DNA from: Heterostelium multicystogenum
Lineage: Eukaryota > Evosea > Eumycetozoa > Acytosteliales > Acytosteliaceae
Direction of reading: 5' to 3'
DNA length: 64,000 bases
Assembly (NCBI GenBank): GCA_003667245.1
Contig: RCNN01000105.1
Coordinates: 1 to 64,000 of the forward strand
Part shown: in pieces, positions 22,921 through 34,815 of the stretch
Layout of the letters: each line of letters starts with the position of its first letter
Numbering within the stretch: position 1 is the first letter of the stretch
Notes under the pieces: generated by a model
What the model saw: the letters and a program-made list of their open reading frames with translations, nothing else
Database searches by the model: none
Told to the model about the DNA's origin: nothing
Position numbers and translations under genes: made by a program

Positions 22921-24878
22921 CTATTGTTGCATTAGGAATGCAAGTTTAGAATCATCTTCTATCATGATTGGATAGTAGAGGTAAGACTTTTCTTTACGCC
23001 ACCAGGTTCCTTCATCTTCAAATTTCGATTTAATAATATTACCTTGCGAATCTGTTTCTAGTGGAGGCTGTTCATCTTTCTTTTTTCTTGCTTCCTCGGT
23101 GGAATGGGTTATTTTCTGAGAATTCATAGGAAGCAATCTCACAGCGCAAGTATTTCGGAGCCTTAAGGTGGAATGGATTCTTTCTGAGCATATTGACGAC
23201 CTCTGGCTGGTTTTCTAGTAGCTTCTTACAGAAATTTTTCAAACCATTGGTTTTGGTCATACCGAAACTCTCAAATTGGGCAAACCAAAGTCTCCATTCC
23301 AATCGTGGCAAATGTCCTATAATCAAGTCAGGTCTCCTATTTAAATCGCCTGGCTTCCAATTGAATTCGTATTGCACCCATTCTCTACCATCGTGTGATC
23401 CTTTGAAAATGATTTCTCTCCTTGTTGTAGTCATAGATGCAAATAATCCATAATAATTCAACAGACCAAATCTAGATAAATATAAATATGGTCTGTATAG
23501 TCTCAAATGGATACCCAGCATTCCCCTTGTTAACTTGATAAGCTTTGTTAGATTATAAGGGGAAAGTATACTTATTTTACAGTTGAACTTACATTCGACA
23601 ATGGAATAAATGAGAAGACTAAAGTTGATATCACAATGGATAGTCCAAGTAGACCAAAAAAATGATTCATAGAGTATGCTTCCTGTTGCATCATTATTGG
23701 GAATGGTGACTCTGTTCAACATTTTATTGATGGAACTAGGTAGTTTAGAGTCATCCCAAAATGTTGCCGAAATTATAATGGAATTGAGATTAAATATTCC
23801 ATAGTTTCCACTTGCCAATATAAAACACTTGAAGTAGTATTAAATTTATTACATCTATTAAAATAGAATATAAGTATATAATATTCACTAATAAATATAA
23901 TAATTGCTTACTGAAATCAATAAAACATGGAACCATTAAAAGTACTGGTGAGATAATTTCAACAAGGAAATGATACCAACATCCAAGCTTTTTAAAGAAA
24001 GAAGGAAACTCATTGAATATGTAACTTGTCCATATGGGCATGGGTTGTGTCCAAAAGTGATAGTCTTAAAGCTGTTCCATCACTCCACGATGAATCACCA
24101 GAGGTAAACTTGCATATTCCACTTGCAAAAAACAATCTGATTGACATCCAATGGAACATCCACCAAATTGAATTGTGATAGAATGCTGAAGAATTTAAAG
24201 ACACATATGGTATGAATCTAAAAGGTGGAAGTAGAATCGACCAAAAAGTAGTATCCAATAATAAATTGTCGAATTGTAAATGAAAGAATTCACCTCCACA
24301 GTTCTTATGATTGGACAATATTAATATAACATCCTAGTTCACTTAAAATTATTAGGAAATGAACATACTTTAAAAGATAAATAATTTATAAATAATAATA
24401 CTAAAGTTGTTGTTGGACAGATATCAAAGAATAGCAGAATTGAGCAGAATAGTCCGAAATTGCATTGTCTTTTTAAAAAGGTATCTGTTATCTTTCCTAA
24501 TGGGATAAATTGATAAATTGAGGGAGAATCCCAGAAAGACTTTTTCTTTTCTAATTTCCTTTGAACATTTTCATAAATCGGGAGAACACCATTTCTTCCA
24601 AAAAGTCCCATAAGCTGGGCATTAATGGATAGAAATGAGATTAAATAGAGAGCAGCTAAACCTCGAATGAAAATCCATTGAATTTTTTGATAATGAATTT
24701 GCTCCTCAAATGGAACAAAGTATCTTCTGGTAATTGTGAATTGGATGTATGATTTTATTGCTATAAGATAGATAAATGTGAACAAAATTCGGAAAGTTTT
24801 AGCTGATTGTAAGGAATTAATAAGGATACCAAGATAATTATCTCTGTGTTTTGTTGTATTTCTACTTTTCATTTTCAT
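22921..24878 (-). CDS. Lipase maturation factor family protein
   Basis: Multi-pass ER membrane protein; in animals LMF1/2 help fold secreted lipases. ATG at 24878. The N-terminal half has repeated hydrophobic segments and a luminal GRNGVLPIYENVQ. The second exon starts about 24303 with GGEFFHLQFDNLLLDTTF and contains SGICKFTSGDSSWSDGTAL. The C-terminal part has the family signature GREWVQYEFNWKPGD, PRLEWRLWFAQFE and LLENQPEVVNMLRKNPF, then a Lys-rich tail with TWWRKEKSYLYYPI. Introns are visible near 24304-24368 and 23819-23905. Extra bases break the frame near 24075 (within ALR.YHFWTQPMP) and near 23120. The substrate in an amoeba is unknown. Confidence 0.82.
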
Positions 24879-25230
24879 TGTTGTGTTTTGGATAAAGAAT
24901 TAATATTATTTATTATTAGTTTAAAACATGATTAAAACTATTTGGAAATCATGAAATCTAAGGTTCCTTAATCTATACTTGCTGTTCAAAGAGCCTAATT
25001 TGCATTTTAAATTAAAAATAAATAAAAATTACAAATTGTATGAATGTAGGTTTCCAAAATTGGTATTTCCAGATCAAGAAAACTTTTTTTAAAAAAGGAC
25101 ATTATTAATAGTTTGTTATAGTTTAATATAATTATTATGTATTTATACAAGTAATTCTTTTGGCTGTCATTTTGAGGTTTATGATATCCTGACTAAAGTT
25201 CATGAGGTTGGAACTTGCTTGGTTGTTTTT
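24879..25230. other. Intergenic spacer between minus-strand genes
   Basis: About 350 nt, AT-rich, with a T/A run at about 25086-25096. Nothing assignable. Confidence 0.5.
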
Positions 25231-26184
25231 TTAAAGTTTCAACAATTGTTCCATTAAACTTATGAGATTTTCTAATCCAGTGATGTATCCTTCGTCGGTT
25301 TGGTTGTTGAGAGGATCTACATGTGCAAAGTCAATCATTTTTAACGAGATACCATGGTGCTCTGAAATCATGGTGACATTGTGGTGATTCTTGTGTGCTT
25401 CATTGACACGACCAAATACAAACAAAAGTGATGAGGAGTAGAAAGCCATCGATCTGTTCTTTTTGAACCACTCGAGAAGTGCTTTAATCTTTATGAGGTA
25501 TGCTTCAACTATGTCTTTGAAGAGATGGTCCTCCACCACATGAAAATAGCTTTACCAAACCCTGTTGCATGAAGTTGTCTTTTGTCAGAGCCTTGCCCCA
25601 GTCTTTATCGAATTTCAAGTGTTCACCATTAGCAGGGTTGATCAGCTTAGCACCACAGAATCTGAGACCAAGTGTAGCGGTGGTAGTTTTCGATGCTTTG
25701 GCAATCTCTAATTGTATCTTCTCTGCTGTTGCCGATGCATCATATGTTCTAGTTCCCATCTTGATATCTGCAACATTGACATGATCCTTGTCATAAGGAT
25801 AAGTTAAATCCTCAATACCCATATATTCTACAACAAAAGTACATTGTCATATTAGTTAGACAACACCATTAAACATCATTAATTTTAGAAATGCATACCA
25901 TGACTTCCGTGTCTAATAACCTTATCAAAGGCAGCCAAGTACTGTTTAAAATCTGCATTGTAAGTGGCAGATAGTTCATAGAACTCTACCTCACGCTTTC
26001 CTCTCTTACCGGTGACAGGTTTGAATACGAAACCATTGTCAGACTGTAAGAATCTAGGTATATTCTCACTTCCTGGTGTTTCTTCGGTGTGACCTGCAAT
26101 TTGTCCAGCAAATTCTTTTAAAATTGTTGTAGAAGTAGTAGTAACAGTCTTCTTAACATTAGAAGCACTAATTAGTTCACCCAC
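25231..26184 (-). CDS. ipmk: Inositol polyphosphate multikinase (IPK family)
   Basis: Phosphorylates inositol polyphosphates on the path to IP5/IP6. Two exons: complement 25899-26184 and 25231-25827, intron of 71 nt. Landmarks are QIAGHTEE, a KP..GKRGKREVEFYE stretch, YMGIEDLTYPY and the inositol-binding signature VNVADIKMGTRTYD. The consensus PxxxDxKxG keeps Asp, Lys and Gly while the Pro is Val. The C-terminal SSLL-type motif is YSSSLLFVFGR, followed by the metal-binding ISLKMIDFAHV. An extra T at about 25540 breaks KLFHVVEDHLFKD. The length (about 300 residues) fits a multikinase rather than the larger IP6 kinases, but the exact substrate class is inferred. Confidence 0.83.
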
Positions 26185-26832
26185 ATTCTAATTCCTAACC
26201 TCTAATGTTCTTTATATTTACCATTATTATTTATTTATCTATTTTTCAACCAAAAGAGAGAATTACTATTATTATTATTATTAAACTATTAAATTGCAAT
26301 TTGCATAAAAATTTAATTAATTAAATTGACTTGAATAAAACAATGAATGGTTGGGGTGAACATCACCACATTTAAAAGATATGGGGATTTTTGAGAGCAA
26401 AATATTGTTGTTGGAGCATGCTTGTTGTGTTTTGTTTATCAACAAATCCTGTGGGTGTAGGCGAATGCATATATTTTTTAAATATTACTTTGAATAGAAT
26501 GATTGAGAACTTGTACTCTTATTACTCTTTTCCGGAATAGAAATAGATCTAGGTAATAAGAAGCAGTATTTATAGGATTATTTATAGTGGATTGAATATT
26601 CCATTATTGAGGAGCAGCAAAACCATTATAATTAATCCAATCATTACCTTTCCATCAAAGTGTCACAGAAAAATATTGAGGTCTCACTGTGACTACAGAC
26701 AACAAGTTTTAATTTGGAAAATCAAAAAAAGTTGTCTAAAGTAGTCAATAATGAACTCCTATTGACCTTTTTTTGGTTTTCCTAATTAAAACGTCTGACT
26801 CTACAAGTCATTTTCAATATTCTATTAAAACA
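26185..26832. other. Divergent intergenic region
   Basis: About 650 nt between the divergent kinase (minus) and SMYD-like (plus) genes, so it should hold both promoters. It includes an ATT repeat at about 26266-26282. No coding signal. Confidence 0.5.
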
Positions 26833-29800
26833 ATGACTAAACCAAAAAAGAAGTTATCTAACCCTATAAATCAGTATATACAACAACAACAACAACAACA
26901 GCAGCAACAACAGCAACAGCCACTCTTTCATGTACACGATACCCAACAGAGTATAGGTGATGATTTGATTGCAACACTTCAACAGCAACAAAGACATGGC
27001 CATGGACATGCTGCTCAAGCATTTGGCAACAGTCATGGTCAAGTCCAATCGAATAGCAGCAACAACTCAAAGATCAAGCACCGAAATAATCTAGCGGCAT
27101 CACTCTCGAGGACTATCAATAACTTAAAGTTGGCAAAAGACTCACAGTTGAGAAGTATGGCTTCTCAATACGATAAGGTGAGTAGCATTGCAGATAAAAT
27201 CGATATTACTGTGCCTGTCTGGGACTCGATCATGGAGTTGCGACAGCAATCGATCGATGCAACTATCAATACTACAACCGCTGCACTGATACAATCGCCA
27301 CGAGGCAACGACTCGCTTTTAAATCTTCAAGTTGCACAGCAAGGCGGTGAAGTACAGCTCAGCAAGGTGTACAAGAGTCGTGGCAATGACTTTTTCCAGA
27401 AGAAGCAATATCTCGACGCTCTCTTACTCTACACAGAAGCACTACGTCTCTACAACACAGAATCAAACAAGGATCAACAGGTGCTCAGCTCTATCTACTC
27501 CAATCGTTGTCTCTGCTTGGTGCATCTTGAGAAGTTCGAGGAGGGTGCCATTGAGGCTACTCGTGGTTTGGAGTGCAGAAACTCTGACTATCTCGTGCAT
27601 AAGCTGTTATATCGACGTGGAATATGTTATTTTTAGCTTGAAGCGCCACCACAAGGCTAGATCAGATTTCGAAGAAGCACATAGGTTAGTATCAAAGATG
27701 TCGGATCCCTCTGACATCCAGTCGATCGAGAGCTATCTAGAGAAGATCAATAAAATGAATCTCGGCGATTTGATAGACAAAGAGATGCCCGCTGAAGAAA
27801 TCCATGCTTCAATAGTCGACCAACGTATATCATTCAAATATGGATCAGATAGTATTGGACGTATTGGAGAAACAACTGAGCATATTCCATCCAATACCAT
27901 CCTCTTCCAAGAGAAAGCCTATGTATTCTGTCTAGATCGTTACTCTCACTCCTCCTATTGCCACAATTGCTTCAAAGAAATATTGGCACCAATCTAGTAT
28001 GTAATGCCGTCCATCAAACTTTGTCCACAAACTGACCCATTCTCTATAGCTGCAAGAAATGTAATCACTCACAATACTGTAGCGATGAATGTTTGAAAGA
28101 AGACTTCAATAACTTCCACGAGAAAGAATGTGGAAAAGGATTCTTATTGCTATGCTCAACAGAGAGTCTAATGGTTGTTAGAATACTTGCGAAAAAAAGC
28201 AAAAGAAAGAGCTTTGAAGCTATCAGCAAAGAATTCAGCATCGAACGTAACCGTTGTTGAAAATACTGTCGACACTCAATATATTCCACAGCCAACAGGT
28301 GAATACTATTCGCCAGAACCAGAAGTAATGATGAGCGGTAGCAACAACAACAACAATGCAGATGTCAACAGCACACCAAAACCACGTGTCATATCGAATA
28401 ATGCTTCGGACTTACTTGATAATATTCAAGACGATACAGATGGAATGAATGGTGAACCACTACAAGCTAAATCTAATATATACACACCAGGCTATGATTT
28501 GATCTATTCATTCGATCCACACTACAAGGAGCATCCTAACACCAAGCTAGCATCGATCATCTTTGATGCTTGCATGTTGGAACGCTTCTTGAACATTCAT
28601 CACAAGTCACTTGGTATCAGCAAATCTGATTACAATCTCTTAATTTTGGTTCGTCATCTCTGCCAGCTTTCAACTTACATATTCTCAATCCCCGTATTCC
28701 TTGGACAAGACGACACATGTCAGCATGGAATCCAACGTTTCATTTCAGTTAAAGTCGCCTATGCTATATTCCCAACTGCATCACTTTTAAACCATTCATG
28801 TGACAACAATACATTGCTACAGTACAAAGGAAATTCAATATTAATCAAGTTAGTAGTAGAACATAGTTTTAATACAATTCATATCTATCATCCTAACTCT
28901 ATTTATTTCAAACAGATCATTAAAAGACATAGAAAAAGGAGAAGAAGTATCTATTTCATATGGGCCACATATATATCATATGGATCTAAAAGAAAGATTG
29001 AAAGCATTGAAATCAGAGTATTTCTTTATTTGTAGATGTAAAGCATGTAATGAGTATGTTTCGTATGATCAATCAACTCAGCTCTATACTAATATGGTTA
29101 CATTCATTTCATATTAAAGGAAAGCAGGTCCAAATCCTTTGAGATGTCCAACAACGAATGGAAAATCATTTTTATGTGCTGGAACTTTGTTGGAAACAGT
29201 AAAACATTGCCAAACTAACGTCTGAAATCTATGACGATGACTATGATGATGACGATGAAATGCTGTCGTTTGATAACTATAATTGCAGAGTATTTATCTG
29301 TAGTAAATGCAGTGCGCAATTGACACCAAATGAAACAGGATTGTTGACATCCAATACTCTACTGTCCAATATACTGTTTAATACTGCCTGCAAGCAGCTA
29401 TCGAATGGAGAAATCAAAAACACAGAAGATCTCCTTGGTCGATGCTTGGATATGCGTTCAAATATATTCCATGAAAATAGCAAGAAAATTGGAGAGATAT
29501 ACGATGCATTTGCTCGACTCTATATTCAAGAAGACAATTACAAAAGATGCTGTGAAATATGCTGAGAAAGCCGTGCATAATATGTTTGTACGGCTCGGAC
29601 ACTCTCACTCAACCGAGCTTGCAAGAGAATGTGCCAAACTGGCTAATATCTACATCAATGGAGGTGAACCAATCAAGGCGATCAAAGCAATAAACACTGC
29701 CGAAGCACTTCTTGTCAAATGGAAGACTGAAGCTGGTGACGACGAGATCCTAGCCCAACTCAGAAATCATAAAAAAGTACTCGAAGCATCCAAAGTAATA

Positions 29801-29911
29801 CCTGGAACCAACAAAGTAGAGATTAATCTCACCCAACTTTGGTCACAACCCGATTTCGACTCTGATACATTCTTGCACAGGATGATACTATATCATAATA
29901 ATAAAGGTTAA
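26833..29911 (+). CDS. TPR and SET/MYND methyltransferase, SMYD4-like
   Basis: Putative protein lysine methyltransferase. ATG 26833 (MTKPKKKLSNPINQY) is followed by a poly-Gln tract. TPR units start at about 27355 (SRGNDFFQKKQYLDALLLYTEAL). The SET domain begins with EIHASIVDQR and is split by a MYND zinc finger: CHNCFKE near 27960 and CKKCNHSQYCSDEC near 28055 after a short intron. SET resumes with the catalytic-site motif ASLLNHSCDNN (about 28790), SISYGPHIYHMDLKERL and the post-SET FICRCKACNE. A C-terminal TPR-like region ends HRMILYHNNKG. The split SET and N- and C-terminal helical repeats match SMYD4. Single extra bases break the frame near 27635 and in other places, and several introns are present. 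The target protein is not predictable from sequence. Confidence 0.82.
26881..26920 (+). repeat. CAA/CAG repeat encoding poly-Gln
   Basis: A 40-nt run of CAA/CAG codons near the N-terminus of the SMYD4-like protein. Long Gln tracts are common in dictyostelid proteins. Confidence 0.95.
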
Positions 29912-29998
29912 CCCTTCACTCATTCCATTCATATCCTTTTTGGAACAAGATATTTTTTATTACAATTAATGAAAATTTGCTGTATATATTAAATATTA

Positions 29999-31828
29999 TC
30001 AATTAAAATTGGAAAGAACTAAAAGCTTTTCATTCAAGTCTGCCAATCTATCATATGCATTTGTAAGTAAAGTAAATGTGTTAACCAAAGTTGGTATGGG
30101 CTGTCTATACTCTGTATGATCGATAACTGTCACCAGCTGAAGACTACCTCCCTTAGTCGTTTGGCTAATAAAATATTAATTAAAATTAGCTTGATGCTGT
30201 TTGATAGTGCAAAAAAGAAAGTTAACTGATACATACAATGGTGGAATTCCGTGTGCATTTGTATTTTCATTTGATTCTGATCTGATATTGTCAGATGAAG
30301 ATATGAGCATTGAAGAATTGTTGTCAGAAACACCTGGAGAAGATGATCGCAGAATAGGTCCTGTTGATGTCGCCAAATTGGACGATGATCCAGTGGATGT
30401 TATGGTTTGAGCCTTTGATCTTCTTTTTGATGGGCTATTATCGTGGTGGTGGAGGTGGAGATGGTGGTGATGTGATTGCGATCCACTAGCAGCTGTAGCT
30501 CCACCAGCGGTTGATGAGATTTGTAATTCATAAACACTAAATACAAGCTCGCAGTTTGCGATAGTCAAGTTGACATTGATCTCAAATGGAAGTGGTGGTT
30601 GCAAAACTGTTGACTGGTACATTGTAGATGGGAATACATTTCGACTTGGCAAAAGAAGCTCATCGCGTGCCTGTGATAGCCACTCTGAGATACGAGTGAA
30701 TGACTCAACAAGTGAACTCAACTCTGGGAAGCTGCCATTTGATAAATTTGAAGATGTGCCATGATTTTGTGAGTGGCGATGACTGTTAAGCGATGGTATC
30801 CATCCACTGCTTTGACCCAACACGTTTGATGACGAACTATTGATTTGTCCTGATGAAGATAATGGATTTGGCTGTTGGCCAGCATTACTATATATTTGAG
30901 GGTTATTCGAAGGTACATATGATTCTGAGAAAACAATCAAGTTGTCCAGTTCAGTTAGAATGAGATGTAAATAATTATAGCTGTTTTGTATCTGTTGAAT
31001 TCGCCATGGATGTGACTTATTTATCAATGTCTTATAAACTGGAACATTATAGTTTGGTTTTACTTGGTTTGCTAAATTTGATCAAAATCTCTGGAGATTC
31101 AACTAACCATCCATTTATATTTAAAGTACCCCTTGATCCCCTATTTAAAAATTGCTCATTGGTTAATATTTCCACCGCTTAAATACATAGATTGGAAACT
31201 GTATAATTACTCCTGTGTTTCAAAGTTAATTACTTTATTCTCTATAATTTTATCTTGTAAAATATCTACAGTTTTATATTAGTCAATCAAATCAAAATGA
31301 ATAATCCCTAGACTTAGGTACTTACCATCTAACTCCTCGACATTAATTGTAAAAGAACTAGTCATATCTTTCATTATATCAACGCTTCCTCTACGATCAC
31401 TTGATGTTGTAGATATTGAAGATTGGTGTGTTTGACTTAACTGTTGGCTTGTTGATTGGTTTGTCTGTTGTGATTGCTGTTGCTGTTGTTGCTGCTCACT
31501 ATTCTTTACATTAAAATAATACTACTGATGTCATATTCCCCACTTTCGGGTTTAACTTTATCAGGCTTAAGTAACTGTACACATCGCTATATTCAAGAGT
31601 AGAATCATAATCAATATCAATTCCAAATACATAAACACCATACTCATAATCATGCTGACTCTGCGTGTAATTACTAATAAAACATACTTCTAATATTCTT
31701 TTAACACGTTTACAAATAATAGGAACCTCTTGTTTAATGAGCCAATTGGCTTCGAGTTGCATGTAGCAAACCTCCATCGAACTTGTACACTCATCCTGTT
31801 GTAAATGAGATATGTCTAAATCTGTCAT
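29999..31828 (-). CDS. rogdi: Rogdi homologue (Rav2-like, V-ATPase assembly)
   Basis: Rogdi/Rav2 is a subunit of RAVE/rabconnectin-type complexes that reassemble the V-ATPase. ATG at 31828 starts MTDLDISHLQQDE, and LEANWLIKQEVPIICKRVKR corresponds to the family's N-terminal helix. A Gln/Ser-rich segment (about 31400-31500) leads to SFTINVEELDG. The next exon contains HPWRIQQIQNSYNYLHLILTEL, and later PLPFEINVNLTIANCELVFSV, both strongly like Rogdi. The last exon ends LLTNAYDRLADLNEKLL, stop at 29999-30001. Insertions peculiar to this lineage include Ser/Asn-rich loops and a His-rich run (SHHHHLHLHHHDN). At least three introns. The core frames are intact. Confidence 0.78.
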
Positions 31829-32050
31829 AGTACTCTTTCCTGTTCAGACAACAACCCAATTACTCTAACTATAATACTACTCTAGCAATACACTACTACT
31901 ATAATAATAATAATAATAATATCGTTTATAGATATAATATATAATTTGTAAAAAGTAATCTAACCTTTTCCTCAGCAATTTCAAGAGTATCCAGTGGTCT
32001 GTCTGCAGAGTGTGTTAGTGCTTTATTGCTGTTTTTCGAAGTTCTGTATT

Positions 32051-32092
32051 AAATTTGAATTTGATTTTTTTGAATTTTTATTTTCATTTTTT
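32051..32092 (+). promoter_or_regulatory. T-rich promoter tract of the uL5 gene
   Basis: GAATTTGATTTTTTTGAATTTT is followed by a GC-richer block (GCGTGGCTGAGACACAGG) about 140 nt before the uL5 ATG. It has the same layout as the tract upstream of uL15. Confidence 0.4.
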
Positions 32093-32230
32093 GCGTGGCT
32101 GAGACACAGGGTGCCGCTCGTTGCCTGTTGGATTCTGTGCTCTGAGCAAGCAGCGAGTGTCACACCTCATATTAGAGATATCTACATCGATTTCAGCTCT
32201 ACTTTGGTCATTTCCCCTATACCACTTAAA

Positions 32231-32970
32231 ATGGTGTGTATCTACTTTATCTATGATAGAGATAATCATGAATCAAATGAATTGATTCCATAGATAACAT
32301 CTCAAATGATAAATCACATCATTCTAACATACCTCTCTCCCTATACTTAATATATATTATATGTATTTCGTGATGTTTACATCAACATTATTAATCACTA
32401 TAGTCTGCTAAAGCCACCAAGAACGCTGCCAAGCTCCCAGTCCAAGAGAAAACCAAGAAGGACAACATCAACAGAAAGCTCAAGATTGAGAAGTTGATCC
32501 TCAACATTTGTGTTGGTGAATCTGGTGACAGACTCGTCCGTGCCGCCAAGGTATTGGAGCAACTCACTGGTCAAACCCCAGTTTACTCCAAGGCCCGTTA
32601 CACCGTCAGATCCTTCTCCATTCGTCGTAATGAGCAAATTGCCGTTCACGTCACCGTCCGTGGTGAGAAGGCTGCTGAAATCCTCGAGAAGGGTTTGAAG
32701 GTTCGTGAGTTCGAATTGAGAAACAAGAACTTCTCCAACAACGGTTCATTCGGTTTCGGTATCCAAGAACACATCGATTTGGGTGTCAAGTACGACCCAT
32801 CCACCGGTATTTACGGTATGGATTTCTTCGTTGTCCTCGGACGTCCAGGTTTCCGTGTCTGTCGTAGAAAGAGAGCCAACACCAAGATTGGATTCCAACA
32901 CAGAATCACCAAGGAAGACACCATTGCCTGGTACAAGTCAACCTACGAGGGTATCGTCATTGGAAAGTAA
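32231..32970 (+). CDS. rpl11: 60S ribosomal protein uL5 (L11)
   Basis: Large-subunit protein that binds 5S rRNA with uL18. Exon 1 is just ATG (32231-32233); intron 32234-32403; exon 2 32404-32970 starts [10 protein letters not shown]. Conserved stretches are [66 protein letters not shown] and KRANTKIG, with the C-terminal Trp-Tyr region ([14 protein letters not shown]). The frame is intact and codon use is strongly C-ending, as expected for a ribosomal protein. The single-codon first exon is supported by the lack of any other in-frame ATG near SAKA and by the same arrangement in uL15. Confidence 0.94.
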
Positions 32971-33146
32971 ATTAATGTTCTTGTTACTTTAAGTGGTGAA
33001 ATCAATAAACCTTTTTTTTAAAAGAAAAAAAGTATATATAAAACAGCAGCAGTATCAATTGTAACTTTCATTATTCATTATTTGATTGACAAAGCGTGTA
33101 GAATTATGATTGTGGTTTGGATGTGTTTTAAATTACAAGTTATTAT

Positions 33147-33832
33147 TTATTTCTTCAGTTCATATTCAATTGCAGAGAGATCATTGGCAGTGTTCACAGT
33201 GAAATCTGCAGGTTCTGGTGCCGGTTTGATATTTCCCCAAATATTTACATATAGTCGCATGAATCCATTGAATACTCTAATTGTACTATTTCTAACAATA
33301 ATTGTATTTCCAGGTTGAACTACATCATTTTGTTCTATTAAATAATATACAATAAATGGATTAGAATCCAGAGTCTGACAGCATTATTCATTGACATTGT
33401 AATTTTTACTTCCATACCATTCTTTACAGTTAAAATTATAGTTCCAGTTTCATCACCAACCACAGCCTCGGAAATATACTCTTTATTTTCTTTTTTTCTG
33501 TCAATAACAACCTTGGTACTTAATACCTTTAATACTAAATTATGACCACTTGTCATTGGCTTCAAATGTTCAACCTTTGTAACTAGTATGGTATTTAAAT
33601 AACATTAATTCATACTTCCAAGAATAATCCAAAAATTATCAAGACTACAACAAATAAACAACTCAGACATTGATTTATTTGCAAAAAATAACTCTACTTC
33701 TGAATGCATCTTGTAGCCTACTGTTGTATTATTAATAACTAAACATGCACATTATGACTTACAAACAGCTTTTTGTAGAACAGGTACATGTGGTTGCTCT
33801 TTTGGTGAAGATGATGTAGTTGATTCGCTCAT
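33147..33832 (-). CDS. OB-fold single-stranded nucleic-acid-binding protein
   Basis: Three exons on the minus strand: 33763-33832, 33418-33582 and 33147-33334, with introns of 180 and 83 nt. The protein starts MSESTTSSSPKEQPHVPV and continues VFTKVEHLKPMTSGHNLVLKV, EAVVGDETGTIILTVKN, VVQPGNTIIVRNSTI and VFNGFMRLYVNIWG, ending DLSAIEYELKK. This matches a compact single-OB-fold family known from plants (At4g28440-like) and related to SOSS-B/hSSB proteins. Length about 140 residues. It likely binds single-stranded DNA or RNA; which one cannot be told from the sequence. Confidence 0.78.
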
Positions 33833-34359
33833 TTCTAATATATAATAGCTCTCTATAATATCTCTATATAATATATATCTATGGATGGTGGATATCTATT
33901 CAAATCTATAATATTAAATTTCTTTAATAACAATAATAAAAATATGATCTGTCAATTGAATAAACTCAATTAGATGTGTGAAGTTGTAAAAAACAAAATT
34001 TAAATTAATCCCCTTTTTAAAAATTGAATTCAATTTACTTAATTGACCATTCTCACTTCATTTATTCACTCAGTTCATTGTAATCATGATTAAATTGATC
34101 CATTCTATTCTTGGAATCTGCTGCATTAATTAATAGGTTGCATCAAAGTAGAGCCTATGTTACTAATAAAAATGAATCAATCAGGTTGATTCATGGTTGA
34201 CTTTGATCTGATTGTAAATGTTAGAGATAATGACAAGTCAGCGACTATTACTGCTACTAATACTATTATAACTTATTAATGAATCATTGATAAGAAAAAA
34301 TGATTGGTTTAAATGATTGTTTTATAAAATGGCTTTTCTAATTTATTAAAACACGATGT

Positions 34360-34815
34360 TTAGTTCTTGGCGTGCTTCAAGTTGTAGACTTGCTTGGCGA
34401 TACGATCGAGATCACGACGACCAGTGGAGGTGATTCTTCTTCCACCCTTGGTAGCGTCGGTTTCGACAACCTTCAAGGCGGTCAATTGCTTCAAGCAGTA
34501 ACGGATGACACCACCGTTGGCTTGGTGGAAGTGGTTTGGACGGACACCATCACGACGGTTACCACCGAAAACCTTTCTGTAACATCCAACACCATCACCA
34601 CCACGGAGGTATACCTTACGGGCCAAGGCGGCAATACGGACGTATAACCAGTCTGGGTTTGAGGGTGGGAGCTCCTTGTGAGTGGCAGTCTTGACAATGT
34701 CAACCCATCTTGGGACATGGACACGACCAGTCTTCTTCAAGAACTTGGCGTAGTGAGCAATGAATTCTTGTGGGCAAACGTCCTTAACAGTTACACTTTG
34801 TACAGTAGTGGCCAT
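34360..34815 (-). CDS. rps19: 40S ribosomal protein eS19
   Basis: Small-subunit protein needed for 18S rRNA maturation. A single uninterrupted coding exon of 151 codons: MATTVQSVTVKDVCPQEFI, KKTGRVHVPRWVDIVKT, KELPPSNPDWLYVRIAALAR, VYLRGGDGVGCYRKVFGG, HFHQANGGVIRYCLKQL and GGRRITSTGRRDLDRIA. A splice acceptor (CATAG) abuts the ATG, so a 5' UTR intron is likely. Confidence 0.96.
   Translation of the reverse strand: MATTVQSVTVKDVCPQEFIAHYAKFLKKTGRVHVPRWVDIVKTATHKELPPSNPDWLYVRIAALARKVYLRGGDGVGCYRKVFGGNRRDGVRPNHFHQANGGVIRYCLKQLTALKVVETDATKGGRRITSTGRRDLDRIAKQVYNLKHAKN

Noticed and set aside
31994..32293. Plus-strand ORF of 99 codons before uL5
   Set aside because: It covers the T-rich promoter, the ATG exon and part of the intron of uL5; composition and position show it is noncoding.
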